25,200 bases of DNA from WHSV01 sp050694055 (GCA_050694055.1 JBOGWX010000014.1:1-25200); one strand, 5' to 3'; counted from the stretch's first letter, positions 6,148 to 14,591 are shown. A program made the numbers and translations. Notes: a model not told the origin generated them from the sequence alone.

Positions 6148-8523
6148 ATGAGGGGTTCCCTTCGGGGAGTTCGTCGCGTCGTGCCGATCTTGGTCGCGGT
6201 GGCGGTGGCCTTGCCTATGGCGATGCAGCCCGCGGCCGGGCAGCAAGGCGGGGCGAGTTCTGGTAGCGAGAATGCCGAGCAGACGGCGCTCGACTACCTC
6301 CACGCAAATCTCGCCACGTTCGGCTTGACCGAGGCCGACGTGGCCGACGTCGTGGTCACGAATTCCTACCGTTCCGATCACAACGGAGTGAGCCACGTCT
6401 ACCTCCGTCAGCGCCTCGACGGACTTGAGGTTGCGGGTGCGAACATGACGGTCAATGTCGGTCGCGAGGGCGACGTCCTGTTCGTCGGCAACCGGTTCGT
6501 TTCGCTGGGCTCCGTGTCGGGCGACGCGTCCTTGGGGGCCGTTGCGGCCACCACGGAAGCGGCGAGCGAGCTCGGCCTCGATCCGACCAAGGAATTCACC
6601 GTGCTCGACCGCGGCGCCGGAGCGGCGCGCGCGACCGAGCTGTCGAGGGCTGGAGTCTCGGCGCGCACCATTCCCGCCAAGCTCGTTTATCAGCCCACAG
6701 GCAACGACGAGGTGCGGCTCGCCTGGAACCTCGAGATCGAAGAGACCTCCGGCAAGCACTGGTGGAACGCGTCCATCGACGCCGAGACCGGTGAATTGCT
6801 CGAGAAGGTCGACTTCGTCGATCACGACAACGCCGCAGCAACGGCCGCGGCGGTCGCTCCGGCGGCGACCCTGCAGGTGGGTCTGCCGGGAGACCCGGGA
6901 GAGAGTGACCACGGGCTCGCGCAGCAGGCCCGCTATCGCGTCTACAGGCAGCCACTCGAGAGCCCGAACGATGGCGAGCGCACGCTCGAGAGGCGAGCGT
7001 GGGACAAGACGGCCTCGCCGTTCGGCTGGCACGACACCGATGGTGACAAAGGGCCGGAGTACACGGTCACGCGCGGGAACAACGTGCACGCTTACACCGA
7101 TCACGACAACGACGGAGTGCCCGACCCGGGGAGCGATCCCGACGGTGGCAAGACGCTCAACTTCGACTTCCCGATCGATTTCTCGCAACACCCACATGAA
7201 TACGCAGATGCGGCCGTTACCAACCTCTTCTATTGGAACAACATCATTCACGATGTCTTCTACCTCTACGGTTTCACGGAGGAAGCCGGCAACTTCCAGG
7301 TCAACAACTACGGCAACGGGGGACTCGGCAACGACGACGTCCGTGGTGAGGCCCAGGACGGCGGAGGACTCAACAACGCCAACTTCCTGACTCCGGTGGA
7401 TGGTTTGCGCCCGCGCATGCAGATGTACCTGTGGCAGTTCCCCAGGCCCAACGTGGTGACGATCGACCCGCCGTCCTCGGCCGCCGGGAGCTACCAAGCC
7501 AGCGGAGCCGTCTTCGGGCCCGAGTTCACCGCCGAGGGAATAGACGGCGATGTGGTCCTGGTCGACGACGGAGTGGGCGCAACGGCGGACGCGTGTGAGC
7601 CGCTGGTCGGCTTCCCGGCAGGCTCGATCGCGCTGCTCGACCGTGGGACCTGTGCCTTCACCGTCAAGGTCAAGAACGCGCAGGACGCGGGTGCGACCGC
7701 CGCGCTCGTGGCCAACAACGTGGCCGGTAACCCGATAACGATGGGCGGCTCGGATCCCACCATCACGATTCCCTCGGCGATGGTGTCGCTCGACGACGGC
7801 AACACGATCAAGGCCGGCCTGCCCGCGACGGGCAACATCGCGCGCGATCCCGAGCTCGGAATCCTGCGTGACGGTGATCTCGACGCGGGGATCATCGTCC
7901 ACGAGTACGGCCACGGAATCTCCAACCGCCTCACCGGCGGACCGTCAACCGTGGGGTGCCTGGGCAACCAGGAGCAGATGGGCGAGGGGTGGAGCGACTG
8001 GCTGGCGGTCGCGGCAACCGCGCTTCCCTCGGACGACCGGGAGTCGCGCGGCATCGGAACCTACGCCTTGTTCCAACCCAATCGGACCGCCCAGGGCATT
8101 CGTCCCACGGCGTACTCGACCAACCTGGACATCAACCCCGCGACCTACGACGACGTCAAGACCCTCGCGGTTCCGCACGGGGTCGGCTACGTGTGGGCGA
8201 CCATGCTGTGGGAGATGTACTGGAACCTCATCGACGAGCACGGCTTCAACCCCGACCTCTACGAGGACTGGACCACGGGAGGCAACAACCTCGCCACCCA
8301 GCTCGTCATGGACGGGATGAAGTTCCAGCCGTGCCGCCCGGGCTTCGTCGACGGGCGGGACGCAATCTTGGCCGCGGACGAGGCGCTCACCGATGGTGAC
8401 AACCAATGCCTTATCTGGAGCGCATTCGCAAAACGCGGCCTGGGCTTCAGCGCCATTCAGGGCAGCAGCGAAGACCGCAGCGACGGCACGGAGGCGTTCG
8501 ACACGCACCCCGACTGCGAGTGA
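6148..8523 (+). CDS. Secreted M36 (fungalysin-like) zinc metalloprotease with PA domain
   Basis: A 791-residue secreted protein. The N-terminus has Arg residues, a hydrophobic core and an A-x-A-like end near residue 31 (signal peptide). Residues about 40-220 resemble the FTP/PepSY propeptide of M36 and M4 peptidases. The catalytic domain begins near 300 ('NNVHAYTDHDNDG') and contains 'NNIIHDVFYLYGF'. It is interrupted by a protease-associated (PA) domain at about 470-565 ('GSIALLDRGTCAFTVKV'). It resumes with the zinc motif HEYGH (585-589) and the third ligand in GEGWSDW (Glu 613). All zinc ligands and the catalytic Glu are present, so it should be active after propeptide removal. A GGGGGTGAG ribosome site precedes ATG 6148. 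It probably degrades extracellular protein for nutrition. It is transcribed alone: divergent from the phosphoesterase upstream, with a hairpin terminator downstream. Confidence 0.93.
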   Translation: MRGSLRGVRRVVPILVAVAVALPMAMQPAAGQQGGASSGSENAEQTALDYLHANLATFGLTEADVADVVVTNSYRSDHNGVSHVYLRQRLDGLEVAGANMTVNVGREGDVLFVGNRFVSLGSVSGDASLGAVAATTEAASELGLDPTKEFTVLDRGAGAARATELSRAGVSARTIPAKLVYQPTGNDEVRLAWNLEIEETSGKHWWNASIDAETGELLEKVDFVDHDNAAATAAAVAPAATLQVGLPGDPGESDHGLAQQARYRVYRQPLESPNDGERTLERRAWDKTASPFGWHDTDGDKGPEYTVTRGNNVHAYTDHDNDGVPDPGSDPDGGKTLNFDFPIDFSQHPHEYADAAVTNLFYWNNIIHDVFYLYGFTEEAGNFQVNNYGNGGLGNDDVRGEAQDGGGLNNANFLTPVDGLRPRMQMYLWQFPRPNVVTIDPPSSAAGSYQASGAVFGPEFTAEGIDGDVVLVDDGVGATADACEPLVGFPAGSIALLDRGTCAFTVKVKNAQDAGATAALVANNVAGNPITMGGSDPTITIPSAMVSLDDGNTIKAGLPATGNIARDPELGILRDGDLDAGIIVHEYGHGISNRLTGGPSTVGCLGNQEQMGEGWSDWLAVAATALPSDDRESRGIGTYALFQPNRTAQGIRPTAYSTNLDINPATYDDVKTLAVPHGVGYVWATMLWEMYWNLIDEHGFNPDLYEDWTTGGNNLATQLVMDGMKFQPCRPGFVDGRDAILAADEALTDGDNQCLIWSAFAKRGLGFSAIQGSSEDRSDGTEAFDTHPDCE

Positions 8524-8558
8524 CGCGGGAGCTCGCCGGCGGGTGACGAGGGCGCTAA

Positions 8559-8583
8559 GAGGGGGCGGGGTGACCGCCCCCTC
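8559..8583 (+). terminator. Terminator of the M36 protease gene
   Basis: A perfect 10-bp stem, GAGGGGGCGG / CCGCCCCCTC, with a 5-nt loop (GGTGA) starts 36 nt after the stop codon. No T-tract follows. Its strength and position between two transcription units support termination. Confidence 0.6.
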
Positions 8584-8658
8584 CTGCCGTGGAGGGCGCT
8601 CGGCCCCGACGGACGGCCGCGCCTGAGGGTCTCTCTCCGATTCGGGGGAGGAAGGACT

Positions 8659-8682
8659 ATGACCCTCGGCCTCCAGGCGTGA
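8659..8682 (+). other. Possible 7-codon leader ORF before the GH13 gene
   Basis: ATG ACC CTC GGC CTC CAG GCG TGA encodes MTLGLQA. It is preceded by a near-ideal ribosome site (GGAGGAAGG, 4 nt spacing), better than anything in front of the GH13 start. Its stop codon overlaps an in-frame GTG (8679) of the GH13 frame as GTGA. This arrangement would allow coupled translation of a GH13 form with 16 extra N-terminal residues. It could equally be chance. Confidence 0.25.
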
Positions 8683-8713
8683 CGACGCGGGCCGCGGCCG
8701 GCCCGGCGCCATT

Positions 8714-8719
8714 TATGGT
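8714..8719 (+). promoter_or_regulatory. Possible -10 element for leaderless GH13 mRNA
   Basis: TATGGT (TAnnnT pattern) ends 7 nt before ATG 8727, the spacing expected for a transcript that begins at the start codon. No ribosome site precedes ATG 8727 or ATG 8715, and no good -35 box is visible, so the call is tentative. Confidence 0.25.
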
Positions 8720-8726
8720 GCAGCTC

Positions 8727-10325
8727 ATGACACCCGACTCTGAACTTTGGTGGCAAACCGAGGTCCTCTATCAGGTCTACCCGCGCAGCTTCGTGGATTC
8801 GAACGGCGACGGAGTGGGCGACATCCGGGGGATCATCTCCAAGCTCGACTACCTCGAGTGGCTGGGGATCGGGGGCCTCTGGCTCAACCCCGTGATGGAT
8901 TCGCCCAACGCCGACTGGGGCTACGACATCTCGGACTACAAGGGCGTCCATCCCGAGCTCGGGACGATGGCCGACGTCGAGGAGCTCATCGCCGAGGCGG
9001 CCGCGCGCGGCATCAAGATCATCTTCGACATCGTGCCGAACCACACGAGCGAGCAGCACCCCTGGTTTCTCGACGCGCTCACCAGCCGGGACGCCAAGTA
9101 TCGCCATTACTTCGTGTGGGCCGATCCGAAGCAGGACGGATCCGCTCCCAACAACTGGCTTAGCGTCTTCGACGGTCCCGCGTGGGAGTGGCACGAGCCG
9201 ACCGGCCAGTTCTATCTCCACAACTTCACCGACGGCCAGCCCGACCTCGATTGGTGGAACGAGGACGTTCGCAGCGAGTTCGACGAGATCCTGAGTTTCT
9301 GGTTCGACAAGGGCGTAGCGGGCTTTCGCATCGACGTCGCGCACGCGCTGATCAAGGACAAAGAGCTGCGCGACAACCTCGAGTCGACGTCCGAGGACCA
9401 TCCACGTCAGCAGAGGCTGCAGCAACAACAGAACTACTCGATGAACCGGCCGGAGGTCCACGAAATCTTCCAACGCTGGCGCAAGCTCAGTGACTCGTAC
9501 GATCCCGAGCGGATCCTCATCGGCGAGACTTTTGTGTACGACCTCGACAGGTGGGCCGAGTTCTACGGCAGCGGCACCGACGAGCTCAACCTGTGCTTCA
9601 ACTTTCCCTTTGCTCTGGGAAAGTTCGATCCCGAGGCCATGAAGCAGGTCGTGCGGGTCTCCGAGGAGTTGCTTCCCCCCGAGGCCTGGCCCGTGTGGAT
9701 GGCGAGCAATCACGACGTCATGCGCGCGATGACCCGCTGGTGCGAGGGGGACGAGGATAGGTCGCGCCTGCTGATCATGCTGCTGCTGACGCTCAGGGGC
9801 ACTCCGTTCATCTACTACGGGGAAGAGATCGGCATGCCCGACCTCGAGCTCGAACGCGAGCAACTCAGAGACCCCGTCGGCATCAAGCGGTGGCCCGACG
9901 ACAAGGGGCGGGACCCCTGCCGCACCCCGATGCAGTGGACCGGCGAGGAGGGAGCCGGCTTCTCGAAGCCCGGCGTCGAGCCATGGCTGCCCTACGGCGA
10001 TTTCAAGAGGACCAACGTCGCGGCCCAGCGTGACCAAACCAACAGCCACCTCAACTACACGCGCCACCTGATCCGCGCCCGCAAGGACGTGCCCGGGCTG
10101 GCGCGCGGGACCTACGAGGAGATCGAGTCCGCGGTGGGGACGTGGGTCTTTAGGCGCGGCGACGCGACCGTCGTGGCGCTGAACTTCACAGACGAGATGC
10201 TCACGATCGAGGGGGTCGAGGGAACGGTGCGGCTGACGACCGCGCCCGGCCGCATCGACGAGCACGCGCCCGGCCGCATCGACCTGCAGCCGAGACAGGG
10301 ACTCGCCATCGTCGCCGCCGAATAG
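8727..10325 (+). CDS. GH13 alpha-glucosidase (oligo-1,6-glucosidase/maltase type)
   Basis: A 532-residue cytoplasmic GH13 enzyme with no signal peptide. It contains 'YPRSFVDSNGDGVGD' near the N-terminus (Ca-loop region) and 'FDIVPNHTSEQHPWF' (region I). The nucleophile is D203 in GFRIDVAH, the acid/base is E267 in LIGETFVYD, and the transition-state Asp is D330 in ASNHD, so all three catalytic residues are present. It hydrolyses alpha-glucosidic bonds of short oligosaccharides taken up by the cell. It is followed by a sugar importer on the same strand (171 nt gap, then binding protein and two permeases), which fits uptake and hydrolysis of an alpha-glucoside. ATG 8727 is preferred; ATG 8715 and GTG 8679 are in-frame alternatives, and none has a ribosome site. 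The C-terminal beta domain ends with a 24-bp in-frame duplication. Confidence 0.9.
   Translation: MTPDSELWWQTEVLYQVYPRSFVDSNGDGVGDIRGIISKLDYLEWLGIGGLWLNPVMDSPNADWGYDISDYKGVHPELGTMADVEELIAEAAARGIKIIFDIVPNHTSEQHPWFLDALTSRDAKYRHYFVWADPKQDGSAPNNWLSVFDGPAWEWHEPTGQFYLHNFTDGQPDLDWWNEDVRSEFDEILSFWFDKGVAGFRIDVAHALIKDKELRDNLESTSEDHPRQQRLQQQQNYSMNRPEVHEIFQRWRKLSDSYDPERILIGETFVYDLDRWAEFYGSGTDELNLCFNFPFALGKFDPEAMKQVVRVSEELLPPEAWPVWMASNHDVMRAMTRWCEGDEDRSRLLIMLLLTLRGTPFIYYGEEIGMPDLELEREQLRDPVGIKRWPDDKGRDPCRTPMQWTGEEGAGFSKPGVEPWLPYGDFKRTNVAAQRDQTNSHLNYTRHLIRARKDVPGLARGTYEEIESAVGTWVFRRGDATVVALNFTDEMLTIEGVEGTVRLTTAPGRIDEHAPGRIDLQPRQGLAIVAAE
10241..10283 (+). repeat. In-frame 24-bp duplication at the GH13 3' end
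   Basis: A 19-bp sequence, cgcgcccggccgcatcgac, occurs at 10241-10259 and again at 10265-10283, period 24 bp. It encodes the repeated peptide APGRID (APGRIDEH then APGRIDLQ) just before the C-terminus. The near identity of the copies suggests a recent slippage event. Confidence 0.85.
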
Positions 10326-10336
10326 GGCGGCTAACA

Positions 10337-10347
10337 AAACTGCGCGA
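10337..10347 (+). promoter_or_regulatory. Motif shared with the second importer promoter region
   Basis: AAACTGCGCGA lies 12 nt after the GH13 stop codon and 150 nt before the first binding-protein gene. The same 11-mer occurs in the same orientation relative to transcription upstream of the second binding-protein gene (minus strand, 19000-19010). This may be a common regulator site; chance is not excluded. A TACTAT hexamer at 10402-10407 could be a -10 box but has no clear -35 partner. The rest of 10326-10496 shows no gene. Confidence 0.3.
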
Positions 10348-10496
10348 ATCGGACAAGTGGCAACCACAGAGAAAGACCCGCGCACAACAACGGTGCGTTG
10401 CTACTATGTCGGTAGAAGCCACGCACGAAAGAGGGCGGGTTCACGGTTCGGTTCCTCGGACCTTGGTTCCGTTCATGGTCGATCACTGGGGGACCC

Positions 10497-11813
10497 ATGG
10501 CCGTTAGCCGTCGTTGGTTGCTTCTCTTTGCTGCATTGATTCTGGTCTTGCCCGCCTGCGCCGGAGGCACGCCGGGCGGTGACGACGGCGACGCGGCGGA
10601 TGACGGTGAGGGAGACGGCGGCGAGATAACCGTGGCTGCCGTGTGGACCGGCGTGGAAGAGGAGAACTTCACCGCGGTGCTCGATGCCTTCACCGAAGCC
10701 TCGGGAGTAGACGTCACTTACCAGTCGAGCGACGACCTCGGCACCTACCTCGGTACGCAGATCGAGGGCGGGAGTCCTCCCGACGTGGCGATGATCCCTC
10801 AGCCCGGTCTGATGCGTGCGCTCGCCGAGGACGGCTCGCTCGTCGAGCTCGGCGACGACGCAGCGGCGGGTCTCGAGGAGAACTACGCGCCGGTGTGGCA
10901 GGAGCTCGGCTCCGTCGACGACGCCCTCTTCGGCGTCTACTTCAAGGCCGCAAGTAAGGCGACGTGGTGGTACAACATCGCGGTCTTCGAGCAGGCGGGC
11001 GTCGAGCCGCCGACCTCGTGGGACGAGATGCTCGAGACCGCCCAGACGGTCAACGCATCCGGCACGCCCTACCTGTCGATCGGCGGGGCCGACGGCTGGA
11101 CCCTGACCGACGTCTTCGAGAACATCTATCTGCAGACCGCCGGCCCGGAGATGTACGACCAGCTCTCCAACCACGAGATCCCCTGGACCGACGAAAGCGT
11201 CGTAGCGGCCCTCGAGACCATGGCCGAGCTCTTCGGGGAGGACGCCAACCTCGCGGGCGGCGCCCAGGGATCGCTGCAGACCGACTTCGTTACCTCGGTG
11301 ACCCAGACCTTCACCGACCCGCCCGAGGCGGCGACCGTCTACGAGGGCGACTTCGTCGCCGGGGTCATCGGTGGTGAGACCGACGCCGTCGTGGGTGAGG
11401 ACGCCGACTTCTTCGACTTCCCGCCGATCGAGGGCGAGACCGCGGTCGTGGGCGCCGGAGACGTCGGGGTTGCCCTGACCGACAGCGAGGAGGCGCAGGA
11501 GTTCCTCACCTTCCTCGCAACCCCGGAGGCGGCCGAGGCCTGGGCGCAGAACGGCGGCTTCATCTCGCCGAACAACAACCTCGACCCGTCGGTCTATCCC
11601 GACGAGATCACGCAGCGCATCGCCGAGGGCGTCACCGCGGCGTCCGAGTCCGGCGCGTTCCGGTTCGACATGTCGGACCTTCAGCCGGCCGAGTTCGGCG
11701 CCACCGCGGGCCAGGGTTTCTGGCAGCACATGCAGGACTTCCTGCGTACGGGTGACGTCGAAGCGGCGACAGAAGCACTGGAGAGAGACGCCACAGCAGC
11801 GTTCGGCGAGTAG
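10497..11813 (+). CDS. Sugar ABC importer, substrate-binding lipoprotein (CUT1 / family 1)
   Basis: A 438-residue lipoprotein. It has a signal peptide of two Arg and a Leu-rich core ending in the lipobox LPAC, with lipidated Cys 21. A flexible acidic Gly/Asp linker (about 24-45) follows, then a two-lobed binding protein. Typical family-1 patterns are 'GGSPPDVAMIPQPGLM', 'KATWWYNIAVFEQAGVEPPTSWDEM' (in two parts) and 'AEAWAQNGGFISPN'. It captures an oligosaccharide outside the membrane and delivers it to the two permeases encoded 11 nt and 1.35 kb downstream. The GH13 gene upstream points to an alpha-glucoside, perhaps of the AglE type, as substrate. ATG 10497 is preceded by TGGGGGA with 4 nt spacing. 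The gene heads the transport part of the operon. Confidence 0.92.
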   Translation: MAVSRRWLLLFAALILVLPACAGGTPGGDDGDAADDGEGDGGEITVAAVWTGVEEENFTAVLDAFTEASGVDVTYQSSDDLGTYLGTQIEGGSPPDVAMIPQPGLMRALAEDGSLVELGDDAAAGLEENYAPVWQELGSVDDALFGVYFKAASKATWWYNIAVFEQAGVEPPTSWDEMLETAQTVNASGTPYLSIGGADGWTLTDVFENIYLQTAGPEMYDQLSNHEIPWTDESVVAALETMAELFGEDANLAGGAQGSLQTDFVTSVTQTFTDPPEAATVYEGDFVAGVIGGETDAVVGEDADFFDFPPIEGETAVVGAGDVGVALTDSEEAQEFLTFLATPEAAEAWAQNGGFISPNNNLDPSVYPDEITQRIAEGVTAASESGAFRFDMSDLQPAEFGATAGQGFWQHMQDFLRTGDVEAATEALERDATAAFGE

Positions 11814-11823
11814 GCGGTAGATC

Positions 11824-13167
11824 ATGGCCGTCGCCGAGGCTGATGTTTCCGGCAGAGCACGAGCTCGATCCTCCCGCCCGGAGAAGCCACCGGGCGGGAG
11901 CCGCCCCTGGGCTGCCCTCGGCTTCATGCTTCCCGCACTGGCGTTGCTGGGCGCGCTCATCGTCTATCCGGTGTTCGACACGGTTCTACAAAGTCTCCAA
12001 GACCCCGTAAATCGCTCGTTCGTGGGGTTCGACAACTACTCGCGCGCGCTGTCGCGCGACAACACGATCACGGCGCTCAAGAACACGCTGATCTGGGTGG
12101 TGCTCGTGCCCGGGCTCATCACCGGCGGAGGCTTGATCTTTGCGGTGCTGACCGAGCGAGTGCGTTACGGCACCGTGATCAAGGTCATCCTGTTCATGCC
12201 CATGGCGATCTCTGCGCTGTCGGTCGGCGTTATCTGGCGCGTGATGTACGAGCAAGCCCCCGACCGAGGCCTGCTCAACGCGGTCATCGGAGCCGGAACC
12301 GACGCGCTCGCGGGGGCCGGCGCGTATCCGAATGCAACGGTCTCCGCGGACCAGCCCCTCGAGCAGTCAAACGCCGGGGTTACGTCGAATCAGGCGGTCG
12401 CTCCGGGCGAGTCCGTCACGTTCGGGCTCGTGGCGATCACCGATGCCGAACTGCCCCCCGAGGCCGAGCAGGCCGCAACTCCGGAGGCCGCGGAGGGCGT
12501 CATCACCGCGGTGGTGTGGCGCGACTTCCAGCCGGGCGGTGGAACCGCCGGAGAGATCGAGGAGGGCGAGTCCGGACTTCCGAACGTCGCCGTCGAGCTG
12601 GTCGACGAATCGGGCGGCCTCGTGGCCTCGGAGACGACGGCAGCGGACGGCTCGGTCACCTTCGACGATCCCGGCGAGGGACCCTTCACGGCGCGCGTGG
12701 CGGCGTCCACCTTCGACGAGGGCTTCCAGGGCTTCTCCTGGCTCGCCCCCGCGCTGGTAACGCCGTCGATCATCGGAGCGTTTCTGTGGGCCGGAGTCGG
12801 TTTCGCCGTCATCGTCATCGGTGCGGGACTGGCGGCGCTGCCGCGCGACTTGCTCGAGGCCGCGCGCACCGACGGGGCGACGGAGTGGCAGGTGTTCCGT
12901 TTCGTCACCTTCCCCCTCATGGCCCCCATTCTGAGCGTCGTGTTCATCACGATGACGATCAACGTGTTGAAGATCTTCGACATCGTCTATGTCACCGCGC
13001 CCGGCGCGAGCATCAACGCCGCCAGCGTGGTCGCACTCGACATGTGGCGCACTTCGTTCCAGGCGCGTCAGTTCGGAGTGGGTGCGGCCATCGCCGTGCT
13101 GTTGTTCCTGATGGTGATCCCGATCATGTGGCTCAACTTGCGCCGCTTCAGGAGGGAGCAGTCATGA
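11824..13167 (+). CDS. Sugar ABC importer permease, MalF/AglF type, with extracytoplasmic Ig-like insert
   Basis: A 447-residue inner-membrane permease, long for a CUT1 MalF-type subunit (about 300 residues is usual in this arrangement). Transmembrane segments appear near residues 30-50, 85-110, 118-138, 308-338, 365-385 and 418-438. The EAA loop that docks on the ATPase is intact at 345-366 ('EAARTDGATEWQVF'). Between the third and fourth helices, residues about 160-305 form a hydrophilic insert. Its second half (about 225-297) resembles an SdrD/CNA-B beta-sandwich: 'GESGLPNVAVELVDESGGL' then 'TTAADGSVTFDD'. The MalF P2 domain occupies a different sequence class, so this looks like an independent insertion. 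The gene starts 10 nt after the binding-protein stop and overlaps the next permease by ATGA, so the three are one operon. Confidence 0.93.
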   Translation: MAVAEADVSGRARARSSRPEKPPGGSRPWAALGFMLPALALLGALIVYPVFDTVLQSLQDPVNRSFVGFDNYSRALSRDNTITALKNTLIWVVLVPGLITGGGLIFAVLTERVRYGTVIKVILFMPMAISALSVGVIWRVMYEQAPDRGLLNAVIGAGTDALAGAGAYPNATVSADQPLEQSNAGVTSNQAVAPGESVTFGLVAITDAELPPEAEQAATPEAAEGVITAVVWRDFQPGGGTAGEIEEGESGLPNVAVELVDESGGLVASETTAADGSVTFDDPGEGPFTARVAASTFDEGFQGFSWLAPALVTPSIIGAFLWAGVGFAVIVIGAGLAALPRDLLEAARTDGATEWQVFRFVTFPLMAPILSVVFITMTINVLKIFDIVYVTAPGASINAASVVALDMWRTSFQARQFGVGAAIAVLLFLMVIPIMWLNLRRFRREQS

Positions 13168-14063
13168 GCTCTACCGCCGAGGGCATCGCGCGCCCGCGCG
13201 TGGCGACGAAGACCAGCGAACCGATCACCGCTCGCCTCAGTCGCGGCTTGTCGCGCGGCCCCCTCAACGCCTTTCTGATCCTCGTCGGGTTGTTCTGGCT
13301 CATCCCGTCGTTCGGGCTGTTGATCACCAGCTTCAGGACTCCGGCCGACTACGCCGAGTCCGGGTGGTGGACGGTATTCACGACGCCGGCTCAGCTCACG
13401 ATGGACGGCTACACGGGCCTGCTTCAAAACGACAGCATCATGCGGGCGCTGTGGAACACGGTGAAGATCTCCGTGCCGTCGTCCCTCCTCGTGGTGGCCG
13501 TCGCAGCGCTCGCCGCCTATGCGTTCGCGTGGGTCGACTTCAAGGGGCGCGACGGGCTCTTCCTCTTGGTGGTGGCGATGCTCGTGGTTCCACTGCAGAT
13601 GGCCTTGATCCCGGCGTCGCGCTTGTTCAACATCATGGGCGTCTTCGGCACGATCTGGGCCGTCATCATCTTTCACGTCGCCTTCGGGCTGCCCTTCGCC
13701 ATCTTTCTGCTGCGCAACTTCTTTGCGGGGATTCCCAAAGACCTGCTCGAGGCCGCGCGTATCGACGGCGCGTCCGAGTTCCAGATTTTCTTTCGTCTGA
13801 TCATCCCCCTGGGCATGCCCGCGATCGCGTCGCTGCTCATCTTTCAGTTCCTGTGGACGTGGAACGACCTGCTGGTGGGGTTGACCTTCGGAGGAAACGC
13901 CTCTCCACTCACCGTGCTCATCCGCCAAGAGATGCGTCAGTACGGAACGAACATCGACGTCATCGCTCCGGGGGCGTTTCTGTTGATGATCATTCCGCTG
14001 ATCGTGTTCTTCGCCTTCCAGCGTTACTTCGTGCAAGGACTGCTGGCGGGCGCCGTCAAGTAG
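13164..14063 (+). CDS. Sugar ABC importer permease, MalG/AglG type
   Basis: A 299-residue inner-membrane permease with about six hydrophobic helices (about 35-57, 104-124, 131-151, 164-184, 214-232, 267-287). The EAA loop 'EAARIDGASEFQIFFRLIIP' lies at 196-215, and the C-terminus 'FVQGLLAGAVK' is typical of MalG-like subunits. It pairs with the preceding MalF-type permease to form the channel. The start ATG 13164 overlaps the upstream stop codon (ATGA) and has a GGAGGGA site, giving tight translational coupling and equal subunit amounts. No ATPase gene follows; the operon ends here, so the ATPase must come from elsewhere, most likely the gene at 23300-24514. Confidence 0.95.
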   Translation: MSSTAEGIARPRVATKTSEPITARLSRGLSRGPLNAFLILVGLFWLIPSFGLLITSFRTPADYAESGWWTVFTTPAQLTMDGYTGLLQNDSIMRALWNTVKISVPSSLLVVAVAALAAYAFAWVDFKGRDGLFLLVVAMLVVPLQMALIPASRLFNIMGVFGTIWAVIIFHVAFGLPFAIFLLRNFFAGIPKDLLEAARIDGASEFQIFFRLIIPLGMPAIASLLIFQFLWTWNDLLVGLTFGGNASPLTVLIRQEMRQYGTNIDVIAPGAFLLMIIPLIVFFAFQRYFVQGLLAGAVK

Positions 14064-14147
14064 CCGAAGCCCGGAAGTTCAGTCAATCAGGAGAGCCAAG
14101 AACGGGGCGTTCGGCGCGAGCCAGCGTCCACCCCCAACTCCAAGGGG

Positions 14148-14186
14148 CCTCTTGTAACAACCCCCCATGCATGCAGGGTTCAGAGG
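14148..14186. terminator. Possible bidirectional hairpin between importer and toxin genes
   Basis: An interrupted stem: CCTCT (14148-14152) pairs with AGAGG (14182-14186), and AACCC (14159-14163) pairs with GGGTT (14176-14180), with a 12-nt loop that contains the self-complementary TGCATGCA. It lies between convergent genes (permease on plus, PIN toxin on minus). There is no T-tract on either strand. The gap 14064-14201 holds no gene. Confidence 0.3.
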
Positions 14187-14201
14187 GCGGGAAGCTTCGA
14201 C

Positions 14202-14591
14202 TCAGGCCACCGGGCCAAGCGGTATGTCAAGTTGCCGAGCGGCCTCCTCCATCCGGCGGTCGTAGGTCACGAGGCGCACCCTGATCCGTTGCTTCCGCAG
14301 GTAGTCGATCGATGCGATGTGCAGCGCATCAAGGGTCCTCACGAGGACAGGGAACGGTTCCAGCGAACGTTCGAGGACGATGGGCGAAAGCTCTAAGAAC
14401 GAGATGCGGGCGAGAAGTTCGCGAGTGGCCTCGCCGTGGGACGGGTGCAGTCGTCGAGCATTGATCCGCGTCCACGTCTCGTACTCGAGGAGACGGCTGG
14501 AGATCAATGCATCCGACCAGAGCGATTCCTTCGGCTTTCGATCCTCTGACAGGAGCTGTGCCAGGACCACCGAGGTGTCGATGTAGATCAA
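14202..14591 (-). CDS. PIN-domain toxin (VapC family)
   Basis: A 129-residue single-domain PIN protein. The acidic metal-site residues are D5 ('MIYIDTSVV'), E36 or E38 ('LLEYETW'), D88 ('TLDALHIAS') and D111 ('VTYDRRM'), the expected VapC pattern for a Mg-dependent ribonuclease. VapC toxins cleave tRNA or rRNA and stop growth when freed from the antitoxin. The ATG overlaps the stop codon of the upstream antitoxin gene by 4 nt, so the pair is translationally coupled. The module (14202-14878) reads as visibly less GC-rich than the flanking transport genes, which suggests horizontal acquisition. The cleavage target is unknown. Confidence 0.9.
   Translation of the reverse strand: MIYIDTSVVLAQLLSEDRKPKESLWSDALISSRLLEYETWTRINARRLHPSHGEATRELLARISFLELSPIVLERSLEPFPVLVRTLDALHIASIDYLRKQRIRVRLVTYDRRMEEAARQLDIPLGPVA

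Noticed and set aside
8457..10385. A 642-codon open frame on the minus strand opposite the GH13 gene (and similar long antisense frames opposite aceE at 1451-2794, the M36 gene at 6130-7914 and the first binding-protein gene at 10473-11960)
   Set aside because: High-GC genes with G/C at third positions produce long stop-free antisense frames. These lack recognisable domains, and the opposite strand holds complete genes with catalytic motifs.
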